From positions 1 through 64,000 of the IMG/VR virus record IMGVR_UViG_3300036800_000073: DNA of 64,000 nt; one strand, 5' to 3'. Positions 1-8,035 of this stretch are shown piece after piece. The stretch comes from a virus. The stretch's first letter is position 1. Each line of letters begins with the position of its first letter. The translations under genes and the position numbers were made by a program. The notes under the pieces were generated by a model. It ran no database searches, was not told where the DNA came from, and worked only from the letters and a program-made list of their open reading frames with translations.

Positions 1-228
1 CGACTGGCGACGTTCACACATTTGCCGGTGTTGCGCGTCCGAAACAACCCGGCCTTCGAGAGCTGCGCCGATCTTCCTGCTGCGATGGTGGCCACGAATG
101 AAAGTGTTGGCTCTACCATTACGCGTATACTCGACCGGGCAGTCGCATCCGCAGGCGCAAAGAACAAAGTGGAAAGGGCAGTCGCCCTCTCCACAGATGC
201 AATGCTCCGGCGATTTGGCGGCTCTTGA
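1..228 (+). CDS. C-terminal fragment of unknown protein, cut by left edge
   Basis: An open frame enters from the left edge and stops at TGA 226-228, giving 75 visible residues. The first possible internal start is a TTG at 22, but the frame is open to base 1, so this is best read as the 3' end of a longer gene. It is on the opposite strand to its neighbours and converges with the radical SAM gene, leaving only 12 bases between them. I do not recognise the sequence and no domain can be assigned. Confidence 0.4.
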   Translation, partial: RLATFTHLPVLRVRNNPAFESCADLPAAMVATNESVGSTITRILDRAVASAGAKNKVERAVALSTDAMLRRFGGS

Positions 229-240
229 GACAGTCATTGG

Positions 241-1077
241 CTAGTGATGCTGTTGGACCCGAAGAGGGTTGTGGTATCCCTTCGGCAAGTATGGCTGGAG
301 ATCACGCTTGATGTAGTGGGCGACATTCAGTTTGGCGCATAGGTCAATCATGCGCAACGTGTAATCACGCCAATCAGTCGTGCGCGTGATCTCTTTCAGA
401 TAATTAGCCCTCCCCACCTTGAAAAGATCGACAAAACCATGCGTGGCTTCAACCAGAGCAAGGCTGGAGTCGATATCGAGAGTCGGCTCCAACGATACCC
501 AGGTAAAGATGCCGCGGTCGTGAAAATGTTTGAGCGTGGCGATTCTGTCGCCAGGGAGAGCCGCGTTGGTTTCCCATTTTCTGGAGAATGAATCGTCCAG
601 AGTAGTGAGTGTCGAGGCGAAGCAATCTCGGTCCGCGCGGTATAGGTCTATATCTTCAAGCGCTCTCGAACCGCCTTTCGTCAGTATGCAAATTCCCATG
701 CCATGGTCTTGAACGATCTTGAGCGATGGACGTGTCAGGGAGCGATTTGAGTTCTGATAGAGGTCGGTCGTAAAGGAGAAAAATACCTGTTCCGTAATTC
801 CTGCGGCCTGGTACTTCCTCGCGTCCTTGCGAAGTTTCTCCAAGTAATTCGGTCGCGGAATCGCGGCTGCATCGAATTCGATGCGGTCCATTTTGAGCAC
901 GTTTGGTACGTAGCAATATTTGCAACCATGGGAGCAACCCCTATAGGGGTTTGCTGCCAATGGAGCATATTCTCCGGCCTGTCCCTTGGGAGCGTAGATG
1001 TATTCGCAACCAGGCAACGCCGAGCTGACCTGGGGAGTGTCCGGGGCGGTGTCGATTTGGAACAATTCGGTTTGCAT
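241..1077 (-). CDS. Radical SAM protein, spore photoproduct lyase-like
   Basis: 278 aa. Residues 45-56 carry the CX3CX2C iron-sulfur motif (GCSHGCKYCYVP; Cys48, Cys52, Cys55), as in the spore photoproduct lyase/SplB-like radical SAM family. It should bind a 4Fe-4S cluster and SAM; the substrate is unknown and need not be a DNA photoproduct. Phage and mobile-element members of this family often sit beside 'three-Cys-motif partner' genes; no such partner is visible, but the left edge is close. I chose the ATG at 1077 rather than 1086 because AAGG lies about 9 bases upstream of it, while the earlier ATG abuts the Shine-Dalgarno. It is the last gene of the leftward operon. Confidence 0.82.
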   Translation of the reverse strand: MQTELFQIDTAPDTPQVSSALPGCEYIYAPKGQAGEYAPLAANPYRGCSHGCKYCYVPNVLKMDRIEFDAAAIPRPNYLEKLRKDARKYQAAGITEQVFFSFTTDLYQNSNRSLTRPSLKIVQDHGMGICILTKGGSRALEDIDLYRADRDCFASTLTTLDDSFSRKWETNAALPGDRIATLKHFHDRGIFTWVSLEPTLDIDSSLALVEATHGFVDLFKVGRANYLKEITRTTDWRDYTLRMIDLCAKLNVAHYIKRDLQPYLPKGYHNPLRVQQHH

Positions 1078-1097
1078 GGTTCTCATCCTTCCAGTCG

Positions 1098-1110
1098 AAT
1101 AATAATTATG
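1098..1110. repeat. Dispersed AT-rich palindrome AATAATAATTATG
   Basis: A variant copy between the radical SAM gene and the zinc-finger gene, near the latter's stop. Confidence 0.5.
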
Positions 1111-1441
1111 CCGTCTTCTTCTTCCGGACCCGTGGCTTCTTCGAGGCCCACGGGTTGTTGGGACAGCGGGGAATGTGAAGGTGCATGGCCGTCTCGGAGA
1201 ATTCCCTCGTGCAGAACCGGCACGGTGTCAGCTTGATATCGCTGCGGGTAGCCCGGCGATTCGGATTCTTCGTGCAGCGGTTGCGATGCACGCGCATGGC
1301 CACGGTCCCAAACTCCCTGCCGCAAAACTCGCAAGGCGTGAGTACCGGCTTGCGGCCCGCACCTTGGATCGCCACGCGGCGAGCGTAATCCTTCGTGCTC
1401 ACCGGGATCACGGTGTCGCAGTTCGGGCAAGTGACGTTCAT
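1106..1441 (-). CDS. Small protein with two C2HC zinc fingers
   Basis: 111 aa. Two similar fingers: CEFCGREFGTVAMRVHRNRC and CRFCTREFSETAMHLHIPRC, both CX2C-X12-HX4C, preceded by another CPNC pair near the N terminus. The spacing matches the zf-C2HC type, usually a nucleic-acid or protein interaction module. The C terminus is Lys/Arg-rich. AGGAG precedes the start, and promoter 1460-1488 lies just upstream inside the end of the previous gene. The role is unknown. Confidence 0.75.
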   Translation of the reverse strand: MNVTCPNCDTVIPVSTKDYARRVAIQGAGRKPVLTPCEFCGREFGTVAMRVHRNRCTKNPNRRATRSDIKLTPCRFCTREFSETAMHLHIPRCPNNPWASKKPRVRKKKTA

Positions 1442-1803
1442 AACGGTTCTCCTATCTCTATTATATTCGCAAATCCGATTGATGTATACATCTTGAGGGA
1501 ACGCTGGCGACGGCGGGTGCGGTTGAGATAGAGATTGGAGGCGTTGACGCTATGCACCGCGCCCGCCGCATAGAATAGGTTCGCGCGTTCCGCCTCGCCG
1601 CCGAGCGGTGCGATAACCTGGACCGTGACCGAAGACGGCCAGCCAGCGCTGTTCGTTGCCGTAGACTTCGCCAGCACCTTGACCATGGCTCCATCCTTGT
1701 CATAGAAGCTCGACAAGAAGTATGTGCCGCCGATCACAATGGCATTGGTCTTTGCAATGGAATTCCGTTTTGCCGTCTTTAGATCGAATCTGAATCGTGG
1801 CAT
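1438..1803 (-). CDS. Hypothetical phage protein
   Basis: 121 aa starting MPRFRFDLK, with AGGAGATACG before the ATG. Its stop overlaps the next start by 4 bases (ATGA). The first 100 residues look protein-like; the last 15 or so coincide with a promoter, so the true C terminus may once have been shorter. No recognisable domain. Confidence 0.6.
   Translation of the reverse strand: MPRFRFDLKTAKRNSIAKTNAIVIGGTYFLSSFYDKDGAMVKVLAKSTATNSAGWPSSVTVQVIAPLGGEAERANLFYAAGAVHSVNASNLYLNRTRRRQRSLKMYTSIGFANIIEIGEPL
1460..1488 (-). promoter_or_regulatory. Sigma70-like promoter with AATCGGATT dyad (copy 1 of 10)
   Basis: Read leftward: -35 TATACA (1483-1488), 17-base spacer, perfect -10 TATAAT (1460-1465). 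The spacer contains AATCGGATT, the operator-like dyad shared with nine other promoters in this window. It overlaps the 3' end of the upstream gene and should drive the zinc-finger and radical SAM genes. Confidence 0.7.
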
Positions 1804-1825
1804 CGTATCTCCTGATTCCATCTTT

Positions 1826-1854
1826 AGGATAGCATTATTCGGAATGATGTGCAA
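1826..1854 (-). promoter_or_regulatory. Sigma70-like promoter with ATTCCGAAT dyad (copy 2)
   Basis: -35 TTGCAC (1849-1854), 17-base spacer, -10 TATCCT (1826-1831). The spacer has ATTCCGAAT, a perfect 4+4 dyad related to the family consensus AATCNGATT. It sits in the gap between 1803 and 1877 and should drive 1438-1803. Confidence 0.65.
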
Positions 1855-1876
1855 GGGATAAATGGCGCACACCCTG

Positions 1877-2260
1877 TTAGGTGTGGGAGCCGGGTCGCCG
1901 GTAGCCGTACAACTCTGGTGGAGCATGGGGAAGGTCCAGCCGATCCGGGAGCTGGGAGAAGTCGCTGAGGTCCTGCTCATAGAGCCATGCGAGAAACGGC
2001 TCGAACATGGGGCACACCCAGATGCGATGTTTGTCCAGATCGGCGCTGGCGACGCCGCCTGGCTTGAAATAGGCTCCCTCGCCAGTCTGCAAATCCAGCA
2101 CCCACAGGTGCTCTGGCGTCCAGCCGCACACGCCGAGCAGGGCTGTGCGCCTGTAGGGGTCCATCACCGCGCGCCTCTGCCATTCGGTGTCTGGACGGAG
2201 GAGCAGGAATTTTCCCCAATTAAACTGCCGGTTCGTCACTTCGATAATCTTCGAAATCAT
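1877..2260 (-). CDS. Hypothetical phage protein
   Basis: 127 aa, Trp- and Pro-rich, with an RPDTEWQRRAVM motif near residue 22. It is the distal gene of a coupled run and shares one base with the stop of the gene upstream. I do not recognise a family. The coding assignment rests on length, tight packing and amino-acid composition. Confidence 0.65.
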   Translation of the reverse strand: MISKIIEVTNRQFNWGKFLLLRPDTEWQRRAVMDPYRRTALLGVCGWTPEHLWVLDLQTGEGAYFKPGGVASADLDKHRIWVCPMFEPFLAWLYEQDLSDFSQLPDRLDLPHAPPELYGYRRPGSHT

Positions 2261-2502
2261 CAGTCCATCTCGATTGCCGGAGGATATATATATGCCGTAG
2301 TATCAGCGATCACTTGTACCATTTGCATCCTTGCGGATTCAGGGGTGTCGAATACAGGTTCGGTCGAGATGAGGATCTTGAATCGGTGCATCTCGCCACG
2401 GGTAATAAATCCCCGATATTTGCCATTGCGGTTGGGGCCTGCACTGGTTGCGATCACGTCATTAGGGTTCCCTGCTATCTCGTATGCTGTCAGCCTCGTC
2501 AT
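2260..2502 (-). CDS. Hypothetical small phage protein
   Basis: 80 aa from MTRLTAYEIAGNP. The ATG overlaps the stop of the upstream gene (ATGA), which decides the start over longer in-frame alternatives. No domain recognised. Confidence 0.6.
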   Translation of the reverse strand: MTRLTAYEIAGNPNDVIATSAGPNRNGKYRGFITRGEMHRFKILISTEPVFDTPESARMQMVQVIADTTAYIYPPAIEMD

Positions 2503-2738
2503 CTGCGCCTCGCCTTCTTGGCTTTCTTGTCCGCGACCGCCTGATTCACGGACAGTCTGACGGCACAATGATAGATCGCAGCCGGGGAGATTAGAAAACT
2601 AGACCTTAATCCCTTGAGGCGTACCGACACTGCATAGGGACTGAAGTCCATGGTGATTTCGCGATGCTTGCCTTGTTCGCGGACGGTATCGCTAAACTCG
2701 ACCGAGAGCCTGGTCTTCCGTTTCGCTAGACTTGTCAT
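2499..2738 (-). CDS. Hypothetical small basic protein
   Basis: 79 aa with a basic C terminus (KKAKKARRR) and N terminus (KRKTR), so nucleic-acid contact is possible but unproven. Coupled to the next gene by an ATGA overlap. Confidence 0.6.
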   Translation of the reverse strand: MTSLAKRKTRLSVEFSDTVREQGKHREITMDFSPYAVSVRLKGLRSSFLISPAAIYHCAVRLSVNQAVADKKAKKARRR

Positions 2739-2747
2739 CGTTCCCTC

Positions 2748-2984
2748 CTAGTTGATGTAAGCTGGCGCTTCGACCGAGTAGATGCCGACCAGCATGGCCA
2801 CTAACTCCGGCATGTCGTCGACCGCCGTGGCGATGTGCACCGTCAGGTCCGATGCTCCTCGGATGGCCATGGTCTGTGCATCGATCACGGCTTTAAGTTG
2901 CTCAGCGTCCGCGATCATGTGCTGCGAGTTAAACTCGGCGAGCACGGGTCCGCCCATGGTGCGAATTCTCAGTGTGATTTCCAA
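2748..2984 (-). CDS. Hypothetical small phage protein
   Basis: 78 aa, mixed alpha/beta composition. It overlaps the end of the upstream gene by 16 bases. No motif recognised. Part of the same leftward run. Confidence 0.58.
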   Translation of the reverse strand: MEITLRIRTMGGPVLAEFNSQHMIADAEQLKAVIDAQTMAIRGASDLTVHIATAVDDMPELVAMLVGIYSVEAPAYIN

Positions 2985-3238
2985 GTTGGCTCCGTTCCGC
3001 TTGTGGTGATCCGCATGGAGAACATGCCTTTCGCCGTCGCCATGTTTTGCAGATAATCGGCCGCAAGTTCCGCCTGTTCGCCGATGAATCGGATCACCAT
3101 GTAGCGTGCGCCACTCCGCTGTTCAAAATCGCTGTTCATATCGACCTGGAATCGCTGCATAGCGATGCCCGCGTAGACTGAGGCGTTGTGCAGCCTGGTT
3201 TCATCCTGGCCGATCTCGATGCTCACCGATGGGTCCAT
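2969..3238 (-). CDS. Hypothetical small phage protein
   Basis: 89 aa. A GGAGGAAGATC Shine-Dalgarno region precedes the ATG, and immediately upstream is one copy of the ATAATCATTAT palindrome (3253-3263). No domain recognised. Confidence 0.62.
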   Translation of the reverse strand: MDPSVSIEIGQDETRLHNASVYAGIAMQRFQVDMNSDFEQRSGARYMVIRFIGEQAELAADYLQNMATAKGMFSMRITTSGTEPTWKSH

Positions 3239-3252
3239 GATCTTCCTCCAAG

Positions 3253-3263
3253 ATAATCATTAT
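3253..3263. repeat. Dispersed AT-rich palindrome ATAATCATTAT
   Basis: A copy of the 11-13 base near-palindrome found throughout the window. Here it covers the TAATGA stop of the upstream gene and precedes the next ribosome-binding site. Confidence 0.6.
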
Positions 3264-3496
3264 GCTGCGTTGCCAAGCGTGGCATAATGCCGCTCCCCTG
3301 CCCATGGCCCACCCGCCGATGACCAGCAGTTGCCGCACCCGTACTGGAAGTCATGGCCGCTGTAGAAGACGCCGGGATCGCCCTCTACCACGCGAATGCG
3401 AATGTAGCTGCGATCCTTCTCCCACTCAAAGACGGTGCACATCGCTTCGGCATAATAGCCATGGTCGTTCGGCTTCGGCTTGGCCTTGGGCATCAT
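3260..3496 (-). CDS. Hypothetical phage protein, Cys-containing
   Basis: 78 aa beginning MMPKAKPKPNDHGYYAEAM. Two ATGs (3496 and 3493) sit just after the upstream stop, so the exact start is uncertain. A YGCGNCWS stretch offers one CX2C pair. Function unknown. Confidence 0.6.
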   Translation of the reverse strand: MMPKAKPKPNDHGYYAEAMCTVFEWEKDRSYIRIRVVEGDPGVFYSGHDFQYGCGNCWSSAGGPWAGERHYATLGNAA

Positions 3497-3498
3497 TG

Positions 3499-4032
3499 TC
3501 AGTACCACTTCCTGGGGTCGTATCCGGCGCGGACCAGGTATGCCTTGATCGCCTTCGCGGTCGGTTTGATTTCGCACGCCTTGGCAGCGGCGGCGAAGCA
3601 GGGGCCGATGTTGGCGCGACCGTGAAATGCCGCGCGCAGCATGGTGCGAACGGTGGTGGGTATGCCGCTGCGCTGATAGGCCATCGCAGCGCATTTCTTT
3701 TCCAGCTCGTACTCGTAAGCCGCGATCAGCCGCATGAGACTTCCGGGCGATCCGACTGCCGGAGCCCCGTTCGATAGATGGTTCATAGCTCGATCACCTG
3801 TCTCTCCGGCACCACGAAGATGCCCTTGTACGGATTCCAGTAGCCCCATGTCGTCCAATGTCGGCATGTCTCGCATGTGATGGGTCGCCTTCCGCTTCCG
3901 ATCCAGCTTTTCCGGCAGCACCGGGTTGGAGGAAACCACGATGTTCACGTTGCCCACGGCCAAAATGTCGGCCAAAAAGCAGCCGTCGTGCCCGCAGTAT
4001 TTGACCCATGCTCCCATCGCCGCCTTCGCCAT
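3499..4032 (-). CDS. Hypothetical phage protein
   Basis: 177 aa. The start ATG at 4032 shares a base with the upstream stop (TGATG). The C-terminal half is Ala-rich and helical and includes KPTAKAIKAYLVRAGYDP. No recognised domain. Confidence 0.6.
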   Translation of the reverse strand: MAKAAMGAWVKYCGHDGCFLADILAVGNVNIVVSSNPVLPEKLDRKRKATHHMRDMPTLDDMGLLESVQGHLRGAGETGDRAMNHLSNGAPAVGSPGSLMRLIAAYEYELEKKCAAMAYQRSGIPTTVRTMLRAAFHGRANIGPCFAAAAKACEIKPTAKAIKAYLVRAGYDPRKWY

Positions 4033-4745
4033 CAATGCACCGCCTTGCTGAAAAGTCCGGACTCGTCTTCCTCTTCTTCCTCGTCGTAGACGCTGCCCTT
4101 GTGGTCAGGGTCGGAGTCAGGTACGAAGACCGCCGTGATTCCCTTCTCCTCCAGTTCCATGTGCTCGTCCGAGTCGCGCATCGACTCCGGGAGAATCTTC
4201 TCGATCCGCTCCGGCTTCCACACCTTGAAGATGGCGGGAATAATTACGTTGCGAGCGCCGCGGCAGTCCGGGCAAAGGCTGGGAACATCCTTCTCGCTCA
4301 CAATGCCGGTGTGCTCGCACGTCGCGCAGGGAATGGTCATGCCGATGGGATGGGCCAGCAGAATCCACGTCTCGCCCAGCTTGAAGTTGCGCGGGATGGC
4401 GTGAATGCGGCGGCTGTATCCCAGGCCGTTTCCTTCGCGGTTGAAATCCTCCGGCGTCGGATAGAACTTTTCCCCGATCCAGAGCATTCCGGCCTTGCCC
4501 ATTTCGCTGGTCGCCATGCACAGCGGGCAGGGAAATTGATCGAGGCATCCGCGATGTACGCCGCCCACCAGTCCGGCCACATCGACCCAGGTGAACCCGC
4601 GCGTCTGTTTGAAACCGTGCGAACAGACCGGGCATACGGTGAGCGATATCGGGAGCCGGTCGCATGGCATCCCGCCTGATCCACTCACAAGATAAAGCCC
4701 GCCAAGTTTTCGATAGCCACATCCGCGTTTTGCTTCGACAGCCAT
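4032..4745 (-). CDS. Cys-rich phage protein with several zinc knuckles
   Basis: 237 aa. Four CX2C pairs (CPVC, CPLC, CATC, CPDC) spread over residues 38-160 suggest two or more structural zinc sites of zinc-ribbon or DnaJ-like type. An acidic tail follows (YDEEEEEDES). The final bases form a TGATG overlap with the next gene. It looks like a conserved phage accessory protein; function unknown. Confidence 0.65.
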   Translation of the reverse strand: MAVEAKRGCGYRKLGGLYLVSGSGGMPCDRLPISLTVCPVCSHGFKQTRGFTWVDVAGLVGGVHRGCLDQFPCPLCMATSEMGKAGMLWIGEKFYPTPEDFNREGNGLGYSRRIHAIPRNFKLGETWILLAHPIGMTIPCATCEHTGIVSEKDVPSLCPDCRGARNVIIPAIFKVWKPERIEKILPESMRDSDEHMELEEKGITAVFVPDSDPDHKGSVYDEEEEEDESGLFSKAVH

Positions 4746-4756
4746 CTTGCCTCCCG

Positions 4757-5359
4757 CTAGAGCGTGGAAAGGAATGCGGCCAGCTTGATTGCGTGTGCCG
4801 CCGTCAGGTATTTGAGGGAGAATTCAATCGAGTCGGCGGAGTTGATGCGAACGGTCCAGCCAAGCTCGCTTGCGTCGATGTAGACTTCGCGCGGATCGCT
4901 GGTGCTCAGGCTTTCCTTGTTGTGCGTCCGCTTGTGCTTAGGTGCCAGCGCGTTTTCGATGGACTCAACCACGGTAAACATCGAAAGGCTCCGCTGATCG
5001 CGCTCGGCGGTCAGATTGTTGGCCAGCATGACCGCCTTGTAGTAATCGGGCAGAATGCGCCGTTGGATTTCGCGGGCGATGGCTTCCGCTCCGCGTGCGT
5101 ATGCCACGCCGATGTTTGGCATGGGTGCAGCCTCCGTCTCGTAGCGGGACAGTGTGCTATAGGCGTCCGACGATCCACTCACATAAAGCTTGCCATCCTG
5201 ATTTTGGCTTGGGCCGATGTGCAACTCCTCGCCGCTCGGTCCCCGCAGCATGTGATTCTTCCAGGAGCTCTCCGGGTCCGGCGTATATGTCCAGCCCGCA
5301 CCGAGGCGCTTTGCCACTTCGGGGAGAAGCTGGACAAGTTCTGTTTCGGAAATCTTCAT
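4757..5359 (-). CDS. Hypothetical phage protein
   Basis: 200 aa from MKISETELVQLLPEVAKRL. The start is set by an ATGA overlap with the stop of the upstream gene. No catalytic motif is visible. Confidence 0.65.
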   Translation of the reverse strand: MKISETELVQLLPEVAKRLGAGWTYTPDPESSWKNHMLRGPSGEELHIGPSQNQDGKLYVSGSSDAYSTLSRYETEAAPMPNIGVAYARGAEAIAREIQRRILPDYYKAVMLANNLTAERDQRSLSMFTVVESIENALAPKHKRTHNKESLSTSDPREVYIDASELGWTVRINSADSIEFSLKYLTAAHAIKLAAFLSTL

Positions 5360-5622
5360 GGCTTGCTCCAAGCGAACAGTGTTCGCATGTTCTTGTACTG
5401 GCCGGTGTGCGTGACGATGGAGAGTGAAAGCATTGCGGGTATCGCCTGATAGAAGCGGACGCACGCCTGTAGCTCTTCGAGAGTGTCGAACTGGAAGCAC
5501 TCCATCTTCACTTTGTCGGTAGAAGTGATCCACTGGATTCCGGCGCGAATCTTGCCGGTATCCGAGTGGCTGAACATCTCCGGGGTGAGTGCTTCAAGCG
5601 TGGCGGTAGTCGTGTTCTTCAT
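5356..5622 (-). CDS. Hypothetical small phage protein
   Basis: 88 aa from MKNTTTATLEAL; GAGAGGC about 6 bases upstream supports this ATG over the in-frame one at 5634. No domain recognised. Confidence 0.6.
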   Translation of the reverse strand: MKNTTTATLEALTPEMFSHSDTGKIRAGIQWITSTDKVKMECFQFDTLEELQACVRFYQAIPAMLSLSIVTHTGQYKNMRTLFAWSKP

Positions 5623-5630
5623 GTCGCCTC

Positions 5631-5978
5631 TCAATCCATCTGGAGATACTGCCCGCTGGGAAGGCCGGAAGCCCTCAAGGAGTAGTAGGATGCATCGGCC
5701 ATACGGCAGCGCCGGTTGGCCTGGCCGCGACTATGCAAGAGCATCAGTACGCGTCCGTGGAAAGAAAAGTCGCAGAGCGACACCACGATGCGGGTGGCGG
5801 AACAGGCGGCTATGATCGTGTTGGCTTGGGCCTTGTGCATACCCGGCACCCGAAGATAGGCGGAATCCATGTTGCAGGTTCCGCCGTCTTCGTGATCAGG
5901 ATGGGCGGCATCCGCCGCGTCCGCTGCCGCCGCCGCATCGAGCAGCGCGGCGATAATCTTTATGGAGTCGTATTTCAC
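5631..5978 (-). CDS. Hypothetical phage protein, GTG start
   Basis: 115 aa. A GTG start at 5978 with GAGGCAA upstream places the gene about 30 bases after promoter 6006-6034. The frame is open further upstream but would run through the promoter. An Ala/Asp-rich stretch occupies residues 12-25. Function unknown. Confidence 0.55.
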   Translation of the reverse strand: MKYDSIKIIAALLDAAAAADAADAAHPDHEDGGTCNMDSAYLRVPGMHKAQANTIIAACSATRIVVSLCDFSFHGRVLMLLHSRGQANRRCRMADASYYSLRASGLPSGQYLQMD

Positions 5979-6005
5979 TTGCCTCGCCTTCCCAACCACA
6001 AGATA

Positions 6006-6034
6006 AGTGTAACACATATTTCCGATTGATGCAA
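6006..6034 (-). promoter_or_regulatory. Sigma70-like promoter with AATCGGAAA spacer motif (copy 3)
   Basis: -35 TTGCAT (6029-6034), 17-base spacer, -10 TACACT (6006-6011). The spacer begins with the family sequence CAATCGGAA. The initially transcribed region resembles that of the other copies (TTGTGGTTGGGAA). Confidence 0.75.
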
Positions 6035-6057
6035 GACGCGTTAGGATTTGGAGCGCC

Positions 6058-6177
6058 TTACGGCCAGCCGATAGAAGCTGGCCGGCCTCCTGCAACTCGC
6101 GTAGGGCGCGGCCAAATACCCAGGCCGCTTTTGTATCCGGCCAAGGTGCTAAGAATCTTGCGTTTGAGCGGTGTCAT
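6058..6177 (-). pseudogene. Possible small frameshifted gene
   Basis: An ATG at 6177 opens MTPLKRKILSTLAGYKSG, then the frame becomes Arg/Pro-rich and stops at 6058. A second frame over the same DNA reads ALRELQEAGQLLSAGRKA, which looks more protein-like and follows naturally. One indel near 6120 could have split a small gene. The evidence is weak. Confidence 0.25.
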
Positions 6178-6601
6178 GCTTGCACATTTCCTCGATCCCG
6201 ATGTTGCTGATGATTCCGTAGACTCCAGTGCGCAGCGCGGTTCGCTGCACATAGGTCCATTGGAAGGGTATGCCAAAGTAGCCGCTGGCCTCGGGCAGCG
6301 TCGGATCGACGACCCTGCCGCGACGGTCGATGCACCAAGCGTGCTCGATGGGAATAAGTCCCATGTGGCACCAGCCTTCCACGTAAATCAGGCCGCGGTC
6401 GGCGTTCGCCGCCTTGAATGCGTTCATATAGCATTGGCCGCGAGTCCGACGCGGGCCCGCAAAGGTCTGCCTGCCCATGTAGTAGCGCCGCCCATGCTCC
6501 AGCATCAACGCATAGACCGGAGGATGAAAATGATTATCCACGAGCCTCAGGTAGTCGATGATCTGGGTAATGGCGGCGTCTTGTGCTTTGCGCGTGAGCA
6601 T
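6149..6601 (-). CDS. Conserved phage protein
   Basis: 150 aa from MLTRKAQDAA. Blocks such as HPPVYALMLEHGRRYY and EHAWCIDRRGRVVDPT look like a conserved phage family, possibly enzymatic because of the His/Cys/Asp pattern (C-Y-M-N and H-A-W-C resemble a papain-like C...H layout). That reading is speculative. It starts 4 bases after the upstream stop. Confidence 0.62.
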   Translation of the reverse strand: MLTRKAQDAAITQIIDYLRLVDNHFHPPVYALMLEHGRRYYMGRQTFAGPRRTRGQCYMNAFKAANADRGLIYVEGWCHMGLIPIEHAWCIDRRGRVVDPTLPEASGYFGIPFQWTYVQRTALRTGVYGIISNIGIEEMCKHDTAQTQDS

Positions 6602-6605
6602 CCGA

Positions 6606-6890
6606 TCAATCCTTGTACCACAGCAGCAGCCATGAGGCATAGGGCTCCGCGTGGAGTCCCGGCACTCGCGTCATGCCCTCCAGGGTAAAGAGTGTCTCGG
6701 TATCACGCCCTTCCACCATCAGTTCGTCGATGGCTCCAAACGGCGTTTCTTCGAGCACCACGCCAGCGTCGGCGCTGCCATAGCCGCGATCCTTGCAGCG
6801 GGCCTTGTCCCACACCGGAACGTTCATGCCCGGTATCAGCTTGTTCACGGCCGCTGCGAACTTCGTTGCTTGTGTAACTGCTGGCGTCAT
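6606..6890 (-). CDS. Hypothetical phage protein
   Basis: 94 aa from MTPAVTQATKFAAAVN with GGAGAG upstream of the ATG. No domain recognised; part of a coupled pair with 6149-6601. Confidence 0.6.
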   Translation of the reverse strand: MTPAVTQATKFAAAVNKLIPGMNVPVWDKARCKDRGYGSADAGVVLEETPFGAIDELMVEGRDTETLFTLEGMTRVPGLHAEPYASWLLLWYKD

Positions 6891-6910
6891 TCGGGTTCTC
6901 TCCAATTCGA

Positions 6911-7537
6911 TCAGATCACCATCACATTCGCCGCCGATGTCCAGTGAGCGGTGCCGTTCGCATCACGGATGCCGAGACGATCCGGCACAATCAGGTGTTT
7001 GCTGTAGCCGAAGTTGGGACTATACTTGGTTCCCGCGCCCTTCCAAAACACCAGCCCGGTCGTTCCCTTTGGAACCTTGCGGCCCTTGATCACTTCTACC
7101 CTCTTCCCCACTTCCGGGGTGACGTCGGCGATGCGCTCATGGGCTTCCTGCGCGGCCTTGGCCAGTGTAGCCAGGTGAGCTGCGTACTTCGCCATCACTT
7201 CTGGGGTGGCATCCGGCTTGCTCCCGTAGGCGGGATAAGTCCAGCCGCGTGTCGAGGCAAAGCAGATCTCGTGGAAACTTTCGGTCTCTGGATCGAACAC
7301 CAGCATGTACCAGTCGGAATCGTTGTAGCCGTTCATCTCGCGGTCGCTCACGCAGAGGCCGACATGCGTGTGCCATGTGAAGATCGTGAGCCCTTCCTGT
7401 CCATCCTGGTGCCCGCCGATCCACTCGCCGTGCTCGGCGTCGCACTTCGCCCGCGCTGCCAGCTCCGCCTTTTCCAAGGTATTGTCCACCGGCCAGAGGC
7501 TTTTCGCGTTGAAGGTTTCAAATCGGATGATCGCCAT
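6911..7537 (-). CDS. Hypothetical phage protein, possible C-terminal KOW/SH3-like part
   Basis: 208 aa from MAIIRFETFNAKSLWP; GGAGG lies about 5 bases before the ATG. The C-terminal 75 residues (GKRVEVIKGRKVPKGTTG, then VPDRLGIRDANGTAHW) resemble a small SH3/KOW-type beta barrel that often binds nucleic acid. The N-terminal 120 residues are unrecognised. Confidence 0.6.
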   Translation of the reverse strand: MAIIRFETFNAKSLWPVDNTLEKAELAARAKCDAEHGEWIGGHQDGQEGLTIFTWHTHVGLCVSDREMNGYNDSDWYMLVFDPETESFHEICFASTRGWTYPAYGSKPDATPEVMAKYAAHLATLAKAAQEAHERIADVTPEVGKRVEVIKGRKVPKGTTGLVFWKGAGTKYSPNFGYSKHLIVPDRLGIRDANGTAHWTSAANVMVI

Positions 7538-7548
7538 TCGTCCTCCGC

Positions 7549-7761
7549 TTACTGAATGTGAATCGTGTCGCCGGTGGCATCGACCGCCGTGTATCCGAAC
7601 AGCGCGGTGTCGCGCCGAACATGCCGGGTTCCGAAAGTATTCGCGGCCAGCGCCTTGAGCAGCTTCTGATAATCGGTGTGCAGGGTGACGTTCGTGTGTC
7701 CGATCACCGTCTCCACCAGTTGCCCGTTCTCCAGAGTCGTCAGAATGATGTCGGCTCTCAT
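7549..7761 (-). CDS. Hypothetical small phage protein
   Basis: 70 aa, first gene downstream of promoter 7784-7812, with GGAGG a few bases before the ATG. Beta-rich composition. No domain recognised. Confidence 0.62.
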   Translation of the reverse strand: MRADIILTTLENGQLVETVIGHTNVTLHTDYQKLLKALAANTFGTRHVRRDTALFGYTAVDATGDTIHIQ

Positions 7762-7783
7762 TGGACCTCCTCACTACAGATAT

Positions 7784-7812
7784 ATAATAGCGCATTATTC
7801 CGATTGATGCAA
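7784..7812 (-). promoter_or_regulatory. Sigma70-like promoter with AATCGGAAT dyad (copy 4)
   Basis: -35 TTGCAT (7807-7812), 17-base spacer CAATCGGAATAATGCGC, -10 TATTAT (7784-7789). This is one of the clearest family members. The early transcript (ATATCTGTAGT) is nearly the same as that at 21216-21244. Confidence 0.8.
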
Positions 7813-7861
7813 GGCAAATCGACGATTATGCGCTCCGTAAAGCAGTTGGATAATAAGCAGT

Positions 7862-8035
7862 TTAGTTGCTTCCGATAGACCACTTCTGGCAGATGGCGAG
7901 CACCCGGTCTACCAAGGTGTCCCAGGTTGGCGCGGGCAAGGCGCTGGTGTTAGGGCCGGGGTTCAGCAGCCGCTCGAACGGATATGGCAAGTCTGCCGCG
8001 ACGATGGGTTTGACTTGCGCTTGCGGTTTAGCCAC
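7862..8035 (-). CDS. Hypothetical small protein, GTG start
   Basis: 57 aa. The GTG at 8035 overlaps the TAA of the upstream gene by 8 bases. Pro-rich middle. Weakly supported as coding apart from the tight packing. Confidence 0.5.
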   Translation of the reverse strand: MAKPQAQVKPIVAADLPYPFERLLNPGPNTSALPAPTWDTLVDRVLAICQKWSIGSN